Of a stretch of 64,000 bases of DNA, positions 35,497 to 43,507 are shown one piece after another (position 1 is the stretch's first letter; every line of letters starts with the position of its first letter). The notes beneath the pieces were generated by a model. The model made no database searches. It had not been told where the DNA came from and worked only from the letters and a program-made list of their open reading frames with translations. This stretch comes from Mariniphaga sediminis. GTDB taxonomy: Bacteria > Bacteroidota > Bacteroidia > Bacteroidales > Prolixibacteraceae. The position numbers and the translations under genes were made by a program. Where the stretch lies: contig NZ_QWET01000009.1 in assembly GCF_003573545.1 (NCBI RefSeq), positions 124,001 to 188,000 of the forward strand. The letters run 5' to 3'.

Positions 35497-35598
35497 CTAC
35501 TGTGTTTTCTTGGATGTGAGTAATTTATACATTACCACTGTTGAAGTGACAAAACCTGCAAAAGATGCAGCAAAAAGTACAAATAATAAAGTTCCCAT
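35497..35598 (-). CDS. Candidate 33-residue single-span membrane peptide
   Basis: A short ORF (ATG 35598-35596, TAG 35499-35497). Residues 1-24 are almost wholly hydrophobic (MGTLLFVLFAASFAGFVTST then VVMYK) and the C-terminus is basic (KLLTSKKTQ), the layout of a small inner-membrane protein with a cytoplasmic positive tail. It lies alone in the 300-bp gap between the two peptidase paralogues, on the same strand. No Shine-Dalgarno or clear promoter box is seen, which is usual here. Coding status is uncertain because it rests only on length, composition and position. Confidence 0.45.
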   Translation of the reverse strand: MGTLLFVLFAASFAGFVTSTVVMYKLLTSKKTQ

Positions 35599-35666
35599 TT
35601 TTTTCTTTTAAAAATTAATAATGTAATTATTCATTTATTCTTCCCTTTGGAAAAATCATTCTTCTT

Positions 35667-38114
35667 TCAATTTTTAATAATCTTACTGGTAGACAACACG
35701 CGCATCCCGTCACTAACGTTCACCATATAGATTCCCGGACTCATTGCCGATAAGTCTATTCTTGTTTTCGACGAATAGAACGGGTCAATGCCGGACTCGC
35801 GACGGACGGTTTTCCCAAACAAATCAGTCACCACAATTTCAACAGGTGAGGAATCGGTCTGCCCCGACCATTCTACAAAAAGATGACTGCTTACAGGGTT
35901 GGGATAAACCTGGAAACTGCCTTCGGCAAAAAGCTCTTCGTTGCCCGTTTGCAACCCTTGTATTTTAAGGTTGTCAATAGTCCATCCAAAGCCATTTACT
36001 GATTTATCGGAAGCCAGTCTGAAACGGAAAAGTACCGTATCTCCCACTTCCAATCCGGTGTTTTGGGTAAGGTTAATGGTGTGATTTACAAACATACTCT
36101 CGTGAGGTGTAGCAATGGATGTGTTGTTTGAAAAACTATTTGTAAAGGCAGAATACCAGGTGTCATCAACTCTTGAGTCATACCGTTCTGATAAATTCAG
36201 CCAACTTGTACCACCGTCTCTGCTTGCCTCAACAACTACGTAATCCCAAAGCTCCGTATCGCTGAGACTTCCCGGCTCAATCAGAACGACCTCATCAAAA
36301 GACATTTGACCATCCTGCTGAATAATAACCGGATATTTAAGCTGTGCTACCAGGTTGTATTTTTCATTCTCCAGTGCCGAGACAGGATATGGACTTTGTG
36401 TATGTAGCACATTCCCTGAGAATCCGTTGACACCGGAAATATTAAAATCAGTGCAAATAAAATCGTCTGCTCCCCTTTCAAAATCGGTGGAATACCCTGA
36501 GAGCGGTTGATGGAAAGAGAAAACTTCCACACGCTGAAATCCTATGGCCGGCACGGAGCGTTTATTCATCCTGGAAGAATTATCTTCTGCGGTAATACGG
36601 TATTCCAAACGATCATTTTCCTTTATTCCGTTGGGTAACTCGAGGGTACCTGAGAATAAATCCTTTTCACTATTGGACAAAACAAACGGCTCTTGTAAAA
36701 CGCCGTTAATTTTATACTCTACCATAACAGATTTTATACCGAGGTTATCCGTAGCTTCAGCACTCAAGTCGAGTTTGGAAACCGACCCGGCAACTGCTTT
36801 TAACGGATTATGGAAAAGGTTGGGCACATAGTAGTCCGGCCCAATGCGCAAAGTAAACTTCTTGGAAGGCGCTTCGGCCGGATGCCGGAACGTCCTGTCT
36901 TCAATCGTCTTAGCTTCTATATAATACTCAACCTTACCAACAAAGAAATCCAACGGCAACTTACCTCCAAACCGGTAGGTTTCATTTTGCTGCAATAAAA
37001 CAGATTTGGTTGAAGCAAAACCATCGGTAGAATAAATCAACTTGACAGAAGAGAAGTCTTCATCTGCATCGGAAACTATCCCAATATTCAAAGGTATCTC
37101 AGCCAGTGCATCTTCCCTGTCTTTCAACTGGTCAAAATCAAATGTAACTGATTCCCACCCTAATTCGGAAAGAATAGACAGCGCAATTTTGCCAGGATTA
37201 TGGATTGCTTCACCCTTTTTTGCAGTAGGCGTCATCAGTCCGTTTTCGTCCCCGTAATCGTACCCTTTCAAGTGGTAGATGCTGGAACCTTCGTTCCAAA
37301 CAGCAGGGGCAAAAACCCAGTCAATTGTTCTCTGCTCCTGATTGGGAATTATGGGCTCACAAAATTTGAGGTTATCAGAAGTAAGTTGTTTGTGCAATTC
37401 ATAAGAGGGACTTTGAAACAACGATTTATCTGAAATTTGTTGATTCTGTTGATTAAAAAGAAAATGATCGTAAATGCTTGGAAGATTGTTATTATTATTA
37501 AAAAAACCTTTTCCGTCAGTATCCTTCAAAAACCCGGCAAAACCCAGACCATGAGTAATTTCGTGTAACACAGAACTAACAAAATCGTACTGAGTGGACG
37601 GCGTGTTCCCGTCGGTTCCAAAATACCACTGATATTTGTTGTTAAAATGACAAATAATGTCAGGACTTCCTGCATTCATTTCCTTGCCGCTGAGTTTTTC
37701 TGCCAAAGCTACCGGGTAGTAAATATTGCTATTAGGCGCCCCGCTAAAGTTGTTAAAAAAGAGAGACGGGCGTCCTTCTGCCAATACATTTCCATTCATG
37801 TAATCCCAGTGAGCTTCCACATGAATAGGCACAGAGGAAATAATTAATTCCCTCCAGATAGAAACGGCGTATTCAAAAGCCCGTTTGGCATCTTCCGGAA
37901 AATTGACATAGGTAACTTTAATGGTTGAACCAGGGGTGCTTGCCGATTTAAGCTGACTAAGCCGCTCTGGCGGAGCAATAAAGGTTTTGTTTACCTCATC
38001 AATCGCGATGTTAATCAACGGTTCACCCCGGGCGGCAGAGCCTTTATAGAATTCCTGCGCCTCCCCATTGCACACCATTGCAATGAGAAAGACAAACTGA
38101 AGCGTCCACTTCAT
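35667..38114 (-). CDS. T9SS-secreted zinc metallopeptidase-like protein (paralogue)
   Basis: An 815-residue protein from the ATG at 38112-38114 (MKWTLQFVFLIAMVCNGEAQ signal peptide); the frame is open to 38159 but the added codons do not fit. Architecture matches the neighbour at 32895-35366: a peptidase-like domain with HEITHGLGFAGF, NGLMTPTAKKGEAIHNPGKI and LSELGWESV, beta domains, and a type A sorting domain (FQVYPNPVSSHLFVEW to STSKIIKN). The two align along their length, so they arose by tandem duplication. The third metal ligand is missing here too. Target proteins are unknown. Confidence 0.85.
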   Translation of the reverse strand: MKWTLQFVFLIAMVCNGEAQEFYKGSAARGEPLINIAIDEVNKTFIAPPERLSQLKSASTPGSTIKVTYVNFPEDAKRAFEYAVSIWRELIISSVPIHVEAHWDYMNGNVLAEGRPSLFFNNFSGAPNSNIYYPVALAEKLSGKEMNAGSPDIICHFNNKYQWYFGTDGNTPSTQYDFVSSVLHEITHGLGFAGFLKDTDGKGFFNNNNNLPSIYDHFLFNQQNQQISDKSLFQSPSYELHKQLTSDNLKFCEPIIPNQEQRTIDWVFAPAVWNEGSSIYHLKGYDYGDENGLMTPTAKKGEAIHNPGKIALSILSELGWESVTFDFDQLKDREDALAEIPLNIGIVSDADEDFSSVKLIYSTDGFASTKSVLLQQNETYRFGGKLPLDFFVGKVEYYIEAKTIEDRTFRHPAEAPSKKFTLRIGPDYYVPNLFHNPLKAVAGSVSKLDLSAEATDNLGIKSVMVEYKINGVLQEPFVLSNSEKDLFSGTLELPNGIKENDRLEYRITAEDNSSRMNKRSVPAIGFQRVEVFSFHQPLSGYSTDFERGADDFICTDFNISGVNGFSGNVLHTQSPYPVSALENEKYNLVAQLKYPVIIQQDGQMSFDEVVLIEPGSLSDTELWDYVVVEASRDGGTSWLNLSERYDSRVDDTWYSAFTNSFSNNTSIATPHESMFVNHTINLTQNTGLEVGDTVLFRFRLASDKSVNGFGWTIDNLKIQGLQTGNEELFAEGSFQVYPNPVSSHLFVEWSGQTDSSPVEIVVTDLFGKTVRRESGIDPFYSSKTRIDLSAMSPGIYMVNVSDGMRVLSTSKIIKN

Positions 38115-38341
38115 CGTATTCTGAATTAAGGTTTGTAAATCAATACTAAAGTAATGCATCCCAATATTCCGGGCCGCAGTTGCACTGCTGAAATAGCAGG
38201 GTGGAAAATGCTGAAACCTTGTCAGTATTTTGCTGATTGAGGGTCAGATCAAGTGACTGATTACTAACAAAAAGCTTAGGAAACCCATTCTTGTATTTTA
38301 CTTTTTCCTTTAGTAAAAACAAAACATTAACAAAAAAACGA

Positions 38342-38349
38342 TAAATTTG
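38342..38349 (+). promoter_or_regulatory. -7 promoter box for the sensor kinase gene
   Basis: TAAATTTG matches TAnnTTTG, 77 bp before the kinase start codon. A -33 element is not evident. Confidence 0.4.
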
Positions 38350-38426
38350 TCTTAACTGAATTTGCTAATATTCAATATGTTTTCAAAAAGTAAATCCAAC
38401 AAATATTAAATCAACCTGAGAATTAC

Positions 38427-39944
38427 ATGAAGAAAATCCTGGCAATTGACGACAATGAGATAAATTTAGTACTGTTAAATCAGATCTTCAAACTGTATTA
38501 TCCTGATTTTCTTTTTTTACAAGCCACATCCGGGAAAGAAGGAATTGAAGTGGCAGTTACTGAAATTCCTGAAATTATATTGCTCGATATTTTAATGCCC
38601 GAGATGAATGGATACGAGGTTTGTGCATATCTGAAAAAAGAAACAGCTACGTGTCATATTCCTATCCTGATGATTTCTGCCCTGGGACAAAACCCCATTG
38701 AACGTACTAAAGGGCTAAATGCCGGCGCTGATGCTTTTATTTCGAAGCCGTTCAGTCAGGATGAATTACGCGCGCAAATCGACGTGGTTTTGCGGATTAA
38801 GAAAGCAGAAGACCTGCTACGCAAAAGAAACGAAAGCCTTGAAGTTCTTATTAAAGATCAAACCACAAAATATCTGCAAAGTGAAGAAAGGTATCTGCAA
38901 ATTTCAGAGCATGCGCTCGAATTTTACTGGGAGGTAGATTCAAAAGGTATTTTTACTTATGTGAGCCCGGTTATTGAAAAAATACTGGGGGAAAAACCCG
39001 ATCGTATTGTCGGTGAAAAAAGTTATATCTCTCTTTTTCAGCTTCATTTTGGAAGAACTAAAAAAAGTACTATTGAGGAAAGTTTTCTCAACCAATCAAG
39101 TTTTAACGATTGTGAAATTGAATTAAAAATAAAAAGAGAAACAATATGGCTCTCGGCAAGTGGATTTTCCACCTTTGATAAGAAAGGAAAGTTTTACGGT
39201 TTTCGGGGAGTGTGTTACGATATTACAAAACGGAAAGAGGCAGAGATTGCGCTAAAGAAAAGTTTAAAGCAAATTAAAAATTATCAAAAAAAGCTGAAGT
39301 ACCTGAACACGGAACTGACACTGGTTGAAGAAAGAGAACGCCGCAGAATTGCCGAAAACCTGCACGACAGCCTCGGGCAGACGCTGTCGCTGGCATATAT
39401 CAAGCTTTCTTCCATTATGAATGAAAATTTTCCTCCCAGGGTACAGAAAACAATCAATGAAATATCTGAGCTACTGAACAATGCTATCTCTGAGTCGCGT
39501 ACGCTTACCTACGACCTCAGTCCGCCCATTTTATATGAGCTGGGGCTTATTCCGGCATTTAAATGGAAGCTGGAACAGATAGAAATGAAACATGAAATAC
39601 AGACCACTCTGCACGGCGAAAATCAAAAAATTGGTATCAGAAAGGAATTTAATATTTTCCTGTACCGAATTGTTGCCGAGTTACTAAATAATGTATTAAA
39701 ACACGCACAGGCCAATTCAGTAGAGCTGGAGGTAAAAAAAGAGAAAAAATATTACTATATTTCAGTACGAGACAATGGCATTGGTTTTAAAAAGAACCTG
39801 GACAAAAAGGCCAAACTGGACGGAGGTTTTGGTCTGATGAGTATTAACGAACGGCTTGACAACATAAAAGGACGCCTTGAGATTAAGTCGGTTATGGGAG
39901 AAGGGACAAATGCAACTGTGATTATACCAACGAGTGAGGGCTAA
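38427..39944 (+). CDS. Receiver-PAS-histidine kinase (NarX/DegS class)
   Basis: A 505-residue cytoplasmic sensor. An N-terminal receiver domain (residues 3-122; Asp54 in LLDILMPEMNG, Lys in SKPFS) is followed by a short coiled coil, a PAS domain (about 155-270; FYWEVDSKGIFTYVSPVIEKI), a second coiled coil, then HisKA_3 with His313 in RRRIAENLHDSLGQTL and an ATPase domain (ELLNNVLKHAQA, DNGIGF, GGFGLMSINERL). There are no TM helices. The receiver at the front means another kinase may control this one. Five bp downstream lies its NarL-type partner. Confidence 0.92.
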   Translation: MKKILAIDDNEINLVLLNQIFKLYYPDFLFLQATSGKEGIEVAVTEIPEIILLDILMPEMNGYEVCAYLKKETATCHIPILMISALGQNPIERTKGLNAGADAFISKPFSQDELRAQIDVVLRIKKAEDLLRKRNESLEVLIKDQTTKYLQSEERYLQISEHALEFYWEVDSKGIFTYVSPVIEKILGEKPDRIVGEKSYISLFQLHFGRTKKSTIEESFLNQSSFNDCEIELKIKRETIWLSASGFSTFDKKGKFYGFRGVCYDITKRKEAEIALKKSLKQIKNYQKKLKYLNTELTLVEERERRRIAENLHDSLGQTLSLAYIKLSSIMNENFPPRVQKTINEISELLNNAISESRTLTYDLSPPILYELGLIPAFKWKLEQIEMKHEIQTTLHGENQKIGIRKEFNIFLYRIVAELLNNVLKHAQANSVELEVKKEKKYYYISVRDNGIGFKKNLDKKAKLDGGFGLMSINERLDNIKGRLEIKSVMGEGTNATVIIPTSEG

Positions 39945-39949
39945 AAATT

Positions 39950-40597
39950 ATGACAACAAAGGTTTTAATAGCAGACGATCATCAATTATTCAGGGAAGGA
40001 TTGGTGAACTTAATTTCTTCGGCTCCTGACATAGAAGTGATAGCCGAGGCAAAAGATGGAAAAGAGGCAACCGACCGGGCAAAAAAATTGAAACCGGACG
40101 TGGTCTTAATCGATATTGGCATGCCACAAATGAATGGCATTGAAGCTACCCGCATCATAAAAAAAGAAGATCCCGGAATAAAGGTTATTGCTGTATCCAT
40201 GCATTCTGACCGTCAGTTTGTGAAAGGAGTGCTCGAAGCTGGCGCAGATGGCTATCTTTTAAAAAACTGCACGTACCGGCAGCTCATAGAGGCCATTCAA
40301 TCCGTGGTCTCAGGCAAAAAATACCTGAGCGACGATATTACAGAAATGGTTATACAGGGATACCTTGAACCGGAAGAAGATAACCCGGAAGGGCAGGTTG
40401 AGCTTTCGGAAAGGGAACTGGAAGTTTTAAAACTTTATGCCGAAGGCAAATCGACACGAGAAATTTCGGAAAAATTGTTCATCAGTGTCAAAACAGTGGG
40501 TACCCACAAGCAACATATTTTTGAAAAACTGGGACTAAAAAGCAATGCGGATATGGTAAAATATGCCATTAAGGAAGGGTTGATACAACTACAATGA
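39950..40597 (+). CDS. NarL/LuxR-family response regulator
   Basis: A 215-residue regulator: receiver domain with Asp55 (VVLIDIGMPQMNG) and AVSMHSDRQFV, then a LuxR-type helix-turn-helix (about 150-212; LSERELEVLKLYAEGKSTRE, ISEKLFISVKTVGTHKQHIF). It follows the HisKA_3 kinase by 5 bp and is its obvious partner. Its targets cannot be read from sequence. Confidence 0.94.
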   Translation: MTTKVLIADDHQLFREGLVNLISSAPDIEVIAEAKDGKEATDRAKKLKPDVVLIDIGMPQMNGIEATRIIKKEDPGIKVIAVSMHSDRQFVKGVLEAGADGYLLKNCTYRQLIEAIQSVVSGKKYLSDDITEMVIQGYLEPEEDNPEGQVELSERELEVLKLYAEGKSTREISEKLFISVKTVGTHKQHIFEKLGLKSNADMVKYAIKEGLIQLQ

Positions 40598-40698
40598 CGC
40601 CCATCCAGGAGCATGATAGCACTATAATACAACCAGTTAAGTCTTTCAATAAAAAAATATTCGTAACTTGAAGTAGTTTAACTTTAAAGTTTACGATT

Positions 40699-41115
40699 AT
40701 GAAAATTCTTAGAGGAACAGTTTTCGGCGGTATCGCATTTTTTCTTCTCGGATGGCTTGTTTATGGCATTTTACTAATGGATTATTCTTCTGCCAATTAC
40801 GACCAGTCAATATACAGGGCAGATGGAGAAATGATTTGGTGGGCCCTTATCGCTTCCAACCTGGCCATTGCATTGCTACTAACCCTTGTTCTGAAATGGT
40901 CGGGAGCTAAAGCAATAACCGATGGACTAAAAACCGGCGCTATTTTGGGTTTCCTTTTGTCGCTAAACATTAATTTGTCTTTTTACTCCATGACCACCAT
41001 GTTCCTTCATTTTAGTGGCCTGGTGGTTGATGTGCTTGTTTTCACCCTGATGATGGCCGTAATCGGGTTGATCATTGTCTCGCTTTGGGGCAAAAAAAGT
41101 AAGGATACGGAATAA
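40699..41115 (+). CDS. Small hypothetical membrane protein, four TM helices
   Basis: A 138-residue protein with four hydrophobic segments (GTVFGGIAFFLLGWLVYGIL, WALIASNLAIALLLTLVL, GAILGFLLSLNINLSFY, LVVDVLVFTLMMAVIGLIIV) and a basic C-terminus. It resembles DUF1761-like small membrane proteins common in Bacteroidota, but I am not certain of the family. It is 101 bp from the response regulator and may be transcribed alone; a perfect 12-bp palindrome, AACTTTAAAGTT, lies just upstream at 40680-40691. Confidence 0.72.
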   Translation: MKILRGTVFGGIAFFLLGWLVYGILLMDYSSANYDQSIYRADGEMIWWALIASNLAIALLLTLVLKWSGAKAITDGLKTGAILGFLLSLNINLSFYSMTTMFLHFSGLVVDVLVFTLMMAVIGLIIVSLWGKKSKDTE

Positions 41116-41141
41116 AAAAAACCCCGGGAAAACTCCCGGGG
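41114..41141 (-). terminator. Rho-independent terminator, minus strand
   Basis: CCCCGGGA (41122-41129) pairs with TCCCGGGG (41134-41141), 8 bp, 4-nt loop, followed on the minus strand by eight T. It serves the DUF4382 gene ending at 41230 and sits beside the stop of the convergent membrane protein gene. Confidence 0.85.
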
Positions 41142-41229
41142 CATCGAATCCCTCAGCAAAATCCAACTTGAAAGTAATAAAAACCAAACTGATTTGCATT
41201 TGTTTGCCGAGAGGATTGTTTTCAGGGAA

Positions 41230-42192
41230 TTAAAGCAGGCCTAAAATCTCAATGTCCAGCTCAACAGTTGAATCAGCTGAAACAGAAACATCGTTTAAAA
41301 GTAAGCCGCCTATTTTACTATTTGCGTTGAGGATTCCTTTAAATGAAAATTTATTCTCATCCGTTGTCTTTTCAAAAGAGACGACATGAACTTCATAGTC
41401 ACCTTCTTCAACAAACGAGAGTTTATATACTCCGCCATTCCCTACTTTAGAACTGGTAACTGCTTTGGCAAACAATACGTTGCTTTCACCACTACCCGAA
41501 CTTTCGGCGGATGTTTCAAATTCTCCCTTGTTATAAATGAATACGTAGGTTTGATTTTCGGCATTAAACGAATCCACCTTTCCCGAAACCTCGCCACATT
41601 CATCTTCATTGACCACTCTCAGCGAGTTTTTAAGTTCTGCGGTAGTTACAAATTTGTATTCGCTTTCACCTGAACTTTCAGGAATCCGAACCACAGCCTT
41701 CCGCAAATCGAAATCAATAACCAAAGATGTTTCCATCCCCGACTCTACCACAAATTCTTTTGAAACAGTGACCTCACTTTCTGTACTTGTTTCGGCGAAA
41801 AGATTGTGCTTTGTGCCGTCTTCAGTAAGAACATAACAACCCGGCGATTCACCCGACGCATCGTTTTCATGATCCAAAACCAGGGTAACAGAGTTGTATG
41901 TATTGGCAGCAACTTCTTCATTATCTACCAGTAATTTGGCATTCCCATTCTGGTAGGCCGAAACCTCTATTGTTTGACTTGTAAAGCCTTCCACCGATTT
42001 CCCGTCAATTTTAATATCCGACACTGTAACAAACGTTCCCTGAATATTCATATCGTCTGAAGGGGCATCTGTTATTTTAACTGAGAGCATTCCTTTTTCT
42101 TTGCCGTCTAAATCGTCTTTAGAACATTGAACAAAAAGAACCGCTGAAAACAAGATGATTACAACAACAAAAAAATTCTTCCTTTTCATCAT
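41230..42192 (-). CDS. DUF4382 lipoprotein
   Basis: A 320-residue lipoprotein: N-terminal signal with lipobox (VLFVQC, Cys24), then the DUF4382 pattern (GMLSVKITDAPSDDMNIQG, TFVTVSDIKI) and a C-terminal beta-rich segment. Two serine-rich stretches (SGESPG, SSGSGES) look like linkers. The domain is widespread in Bacteroidota envelope proteins and has no established function. It is preceded by a hairpin at 42300-42331 that may end the upstream coiled-coil gene, so separate transcription is likely. Confidence 0.87.
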   Translation of the reverse strand: MMKRKNFFVVVIILFSAVLFVQCSKDDLDGKEKGMLSVKITDAPSDDMNIQGTFVTVSDIKIDGKSVEGFTSQTIEVSAYQNGNAKLLVDNEEVAANTYNSVTLVLDHENDASGESPGCYVLTEDGTKHNLFAETSTESEVTVSKEFVVESGMETSLVIDFDLRKAVVRIPESSGESEYKFVTTAELKNSLRVVNEDECGEVSGKVDSFNAENQTYVFIYNKGEFETSAESSGSGESNVLFAKAVTSSKVGNGGVYKLSFVEEGDYEVHVVSFEKTTDENKFSFKGILNANSKIGGLLLNDVSVSADSTVELDIEILGLL

Positions 42193-42299
42193 TTTTCCAA
42201 TTTAGGGTTAAAAACTATTTACTTATTAAAAAGTATTTGGGAGTTAACAATTTAATAGTTGGTATTAAGAAATTTACTTTTCCTGTATTTAAAAGTTGC

Positions 42300-42331
42300 G
42301 GGGGCCTCTCAAAACAAGCACCACGGCCCCC
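42300..42331 (-). terminator. GC-rich hairpin after the coiled-coil gene
   Basis: GGGGGCC (42300-42306) and GGCCCCC (42325-42331) form a 7-bp stem with an 18-nt loop, 8 bp after the stop codon of the minus-strand gene at 42340. The following minus-strand bases (GCAACTTTTAAA) hold only a short T-run. Confidence 0.55.
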
Positions 42332-42339
42332 TGACTTTA

Positions 42340-43302
42340 TTATTTAACTTCTATCACAGCGTATTTTGTTAATTTCCAGAATTCATTCGGGTCTTCAATT
42401 TCAAGGTAGGCAACCAGATTATCCTGATATACTAAACGATAGGAACTGTCGGAATGCTCCGAAAGAACTTCCGCTTTTTTAGTGTAGAGCGGAATAGTTT
42501 GAGTACTTCTGATATCAAGTTCGGTAAAGTAGTCTTCATTAAAATTTTCTTTCAGGGTTTTATTGGCACCCAGAATACCAAGAATACCTCCCTCGCGGGT
42601 AATCACACCGTGTTCTTTCAATTCCTTAAATGTACCGAACGTCCAGTAAGCCTTGTTCAGTTCGTGATCCATTTGTTTAATTTTTTCGGATGATCGCACA
42701 ATGGAATCGTTCATTACATTCAGTGAATCATTCATCACGTTCAAATCATTCTCCAGGCGATCTACCCGGACATCCATTTCTGCAATATGCAAATCACGCT
42801 CTTGCAACTCTCTTTGAAGCTGAACAACTACCTCATTTTGCTCCTTCAACTCCGTTGAAAGTTTGGCAATTCTGTTTCTGAACGATTTAATTTCAACATT
42901 AGAAGAAGACAGCTTTTTATTCAACTCTTCAATTTTCTTTTCACTTTCTTCCAGCATCGTGTTCATCAGGGCAATGTCTTCAATAATACTTGCCTGTTTA
43001 TCGAGATTGCCTTCACTTTGCTCAAGTTCCAGCTGCCCCCGTTTTTCCTTAATAAACGTAAGGTTTTGTTCGATTTCGCTCAACGTACCGTCGAGTTCAT
43101 TAATAACAGAATCTCTTGTTTCAATCAGCGAACTTAAATTGGTTTTCTCCATGTGAAGATCGCTAATTTTTGCATCCTTGTTTAAGATGATAATGAAACC
43201 GGTAATGACAATAAGTAAAATAATTGCCCCGGTTACAATATTTCTCAGGATTGATTTTTCCCACTTTTTAGAACTTTTTGTTTCTTCAAAATCCTTTTTC
43301 AT
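42340..43302 (-). CDS. Membrane-anchored coiled-coil protein
   Basis: A 320-residue protein with one TM helix (about 20-42; ILRNIVTGAIILLIVITGFI) and a long heptad-rich coiled coil (about 48-215) full of Glu, Lys, Leu and Asn (EQNLTFIKEKRGQLELEQSE). A compact C-terminal domain follows (about 220-320; FGTFKELKEHGVITREGGIL). The topology resembles structural or signalling proteins that span the periplasm. I recognise no family. The candidate sigma-54 promoter and dyad upstream suggest it is a target of the adjacent NtrC-type activator. Confidence 0.75.
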   Translation of the reverse strand: MKKDFEETKSSKKWEKSILRNIVTGAIILLIVITGFIIILNKDAKISDLHMEKTNLSSLIETRDSVINELDGTLSEIEQNLTFIKEKRGQLELEQSEGNLDKQASIIEDIALMNTMLEESEKKIEELNKKLSSSNVEIKSFRNRIAKLSTELKEQNEVVVQLQRELQERDLHIAEMDVRVDRLENDLNVMNDSLNVMNDSIVRSSEKIKQMDHELNKAYWTFGTFKELKEHGVITREGGILGILGANKTLKENFNEDYFTELDIRSTQTIPLYTKKAEVLSEHSDSSYRLVYQDNLVAYLEIEDPNEFWKLTKYAVIEVK

Positions 43303-43360
43303 GGCTCATTCCTCCCAAAATTAATTTAACATTCATTTCTCCAACATTTCCGTGGATATT

Positions 43361-43375
43361 TCAATCGGGGTGCCA
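43361..43375 (-). promoter_or_regulatory. Candidate sigma-54 (-24/-12) promoter
   Basis: The minus strand reads TGGCAC-N5-TTGA (43375-43361), against the consensus TGGCAC-N5-TTGC. The -24 half is perfect and the spacing is exact; one base of the -12 GC is A. Initiation would fall near 43350, about 48 bp before the coiled-coil gene. The gene directly upstream encodes a sigma-54 activator. Confidence 0.6.
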
Positions 43376-43449
43376 AAATTCAATCTGACCAATATACCAG
43401 TAATAATCAGCCCATTACAAAAGAACAAAGCCTGCACAAGCTTTATCTA

Positions 43450-43469
43450 TTTGATAATTCACTATCAAA
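43450..43469. promoter_or_regulatory. Candidate upstream activator site
   Basis: TTTGATA (43450-43456) and TATCAAA (43463-43469) form a perfect 7-bp dyad with a 6-bp spacer, 75 bp upstream of the -24 element. The position and form fit a dimeric binding site of an NtrC-type activator. Binding is inferred. Confidence 0.5.
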
Positions 43470-43507
43470 ATGATAAGAAAGAGTGTGTGTTTGAAAAAGG
43501 AATGATT

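Noticed and set aside
40680-40691. Perfect 12-bp palindrome AACTTTAAAGTT before the small membrane protein gene
   Set aside because: It is AT-rich, short and single-copy here, so it is expected by chance too often to be called an operator.
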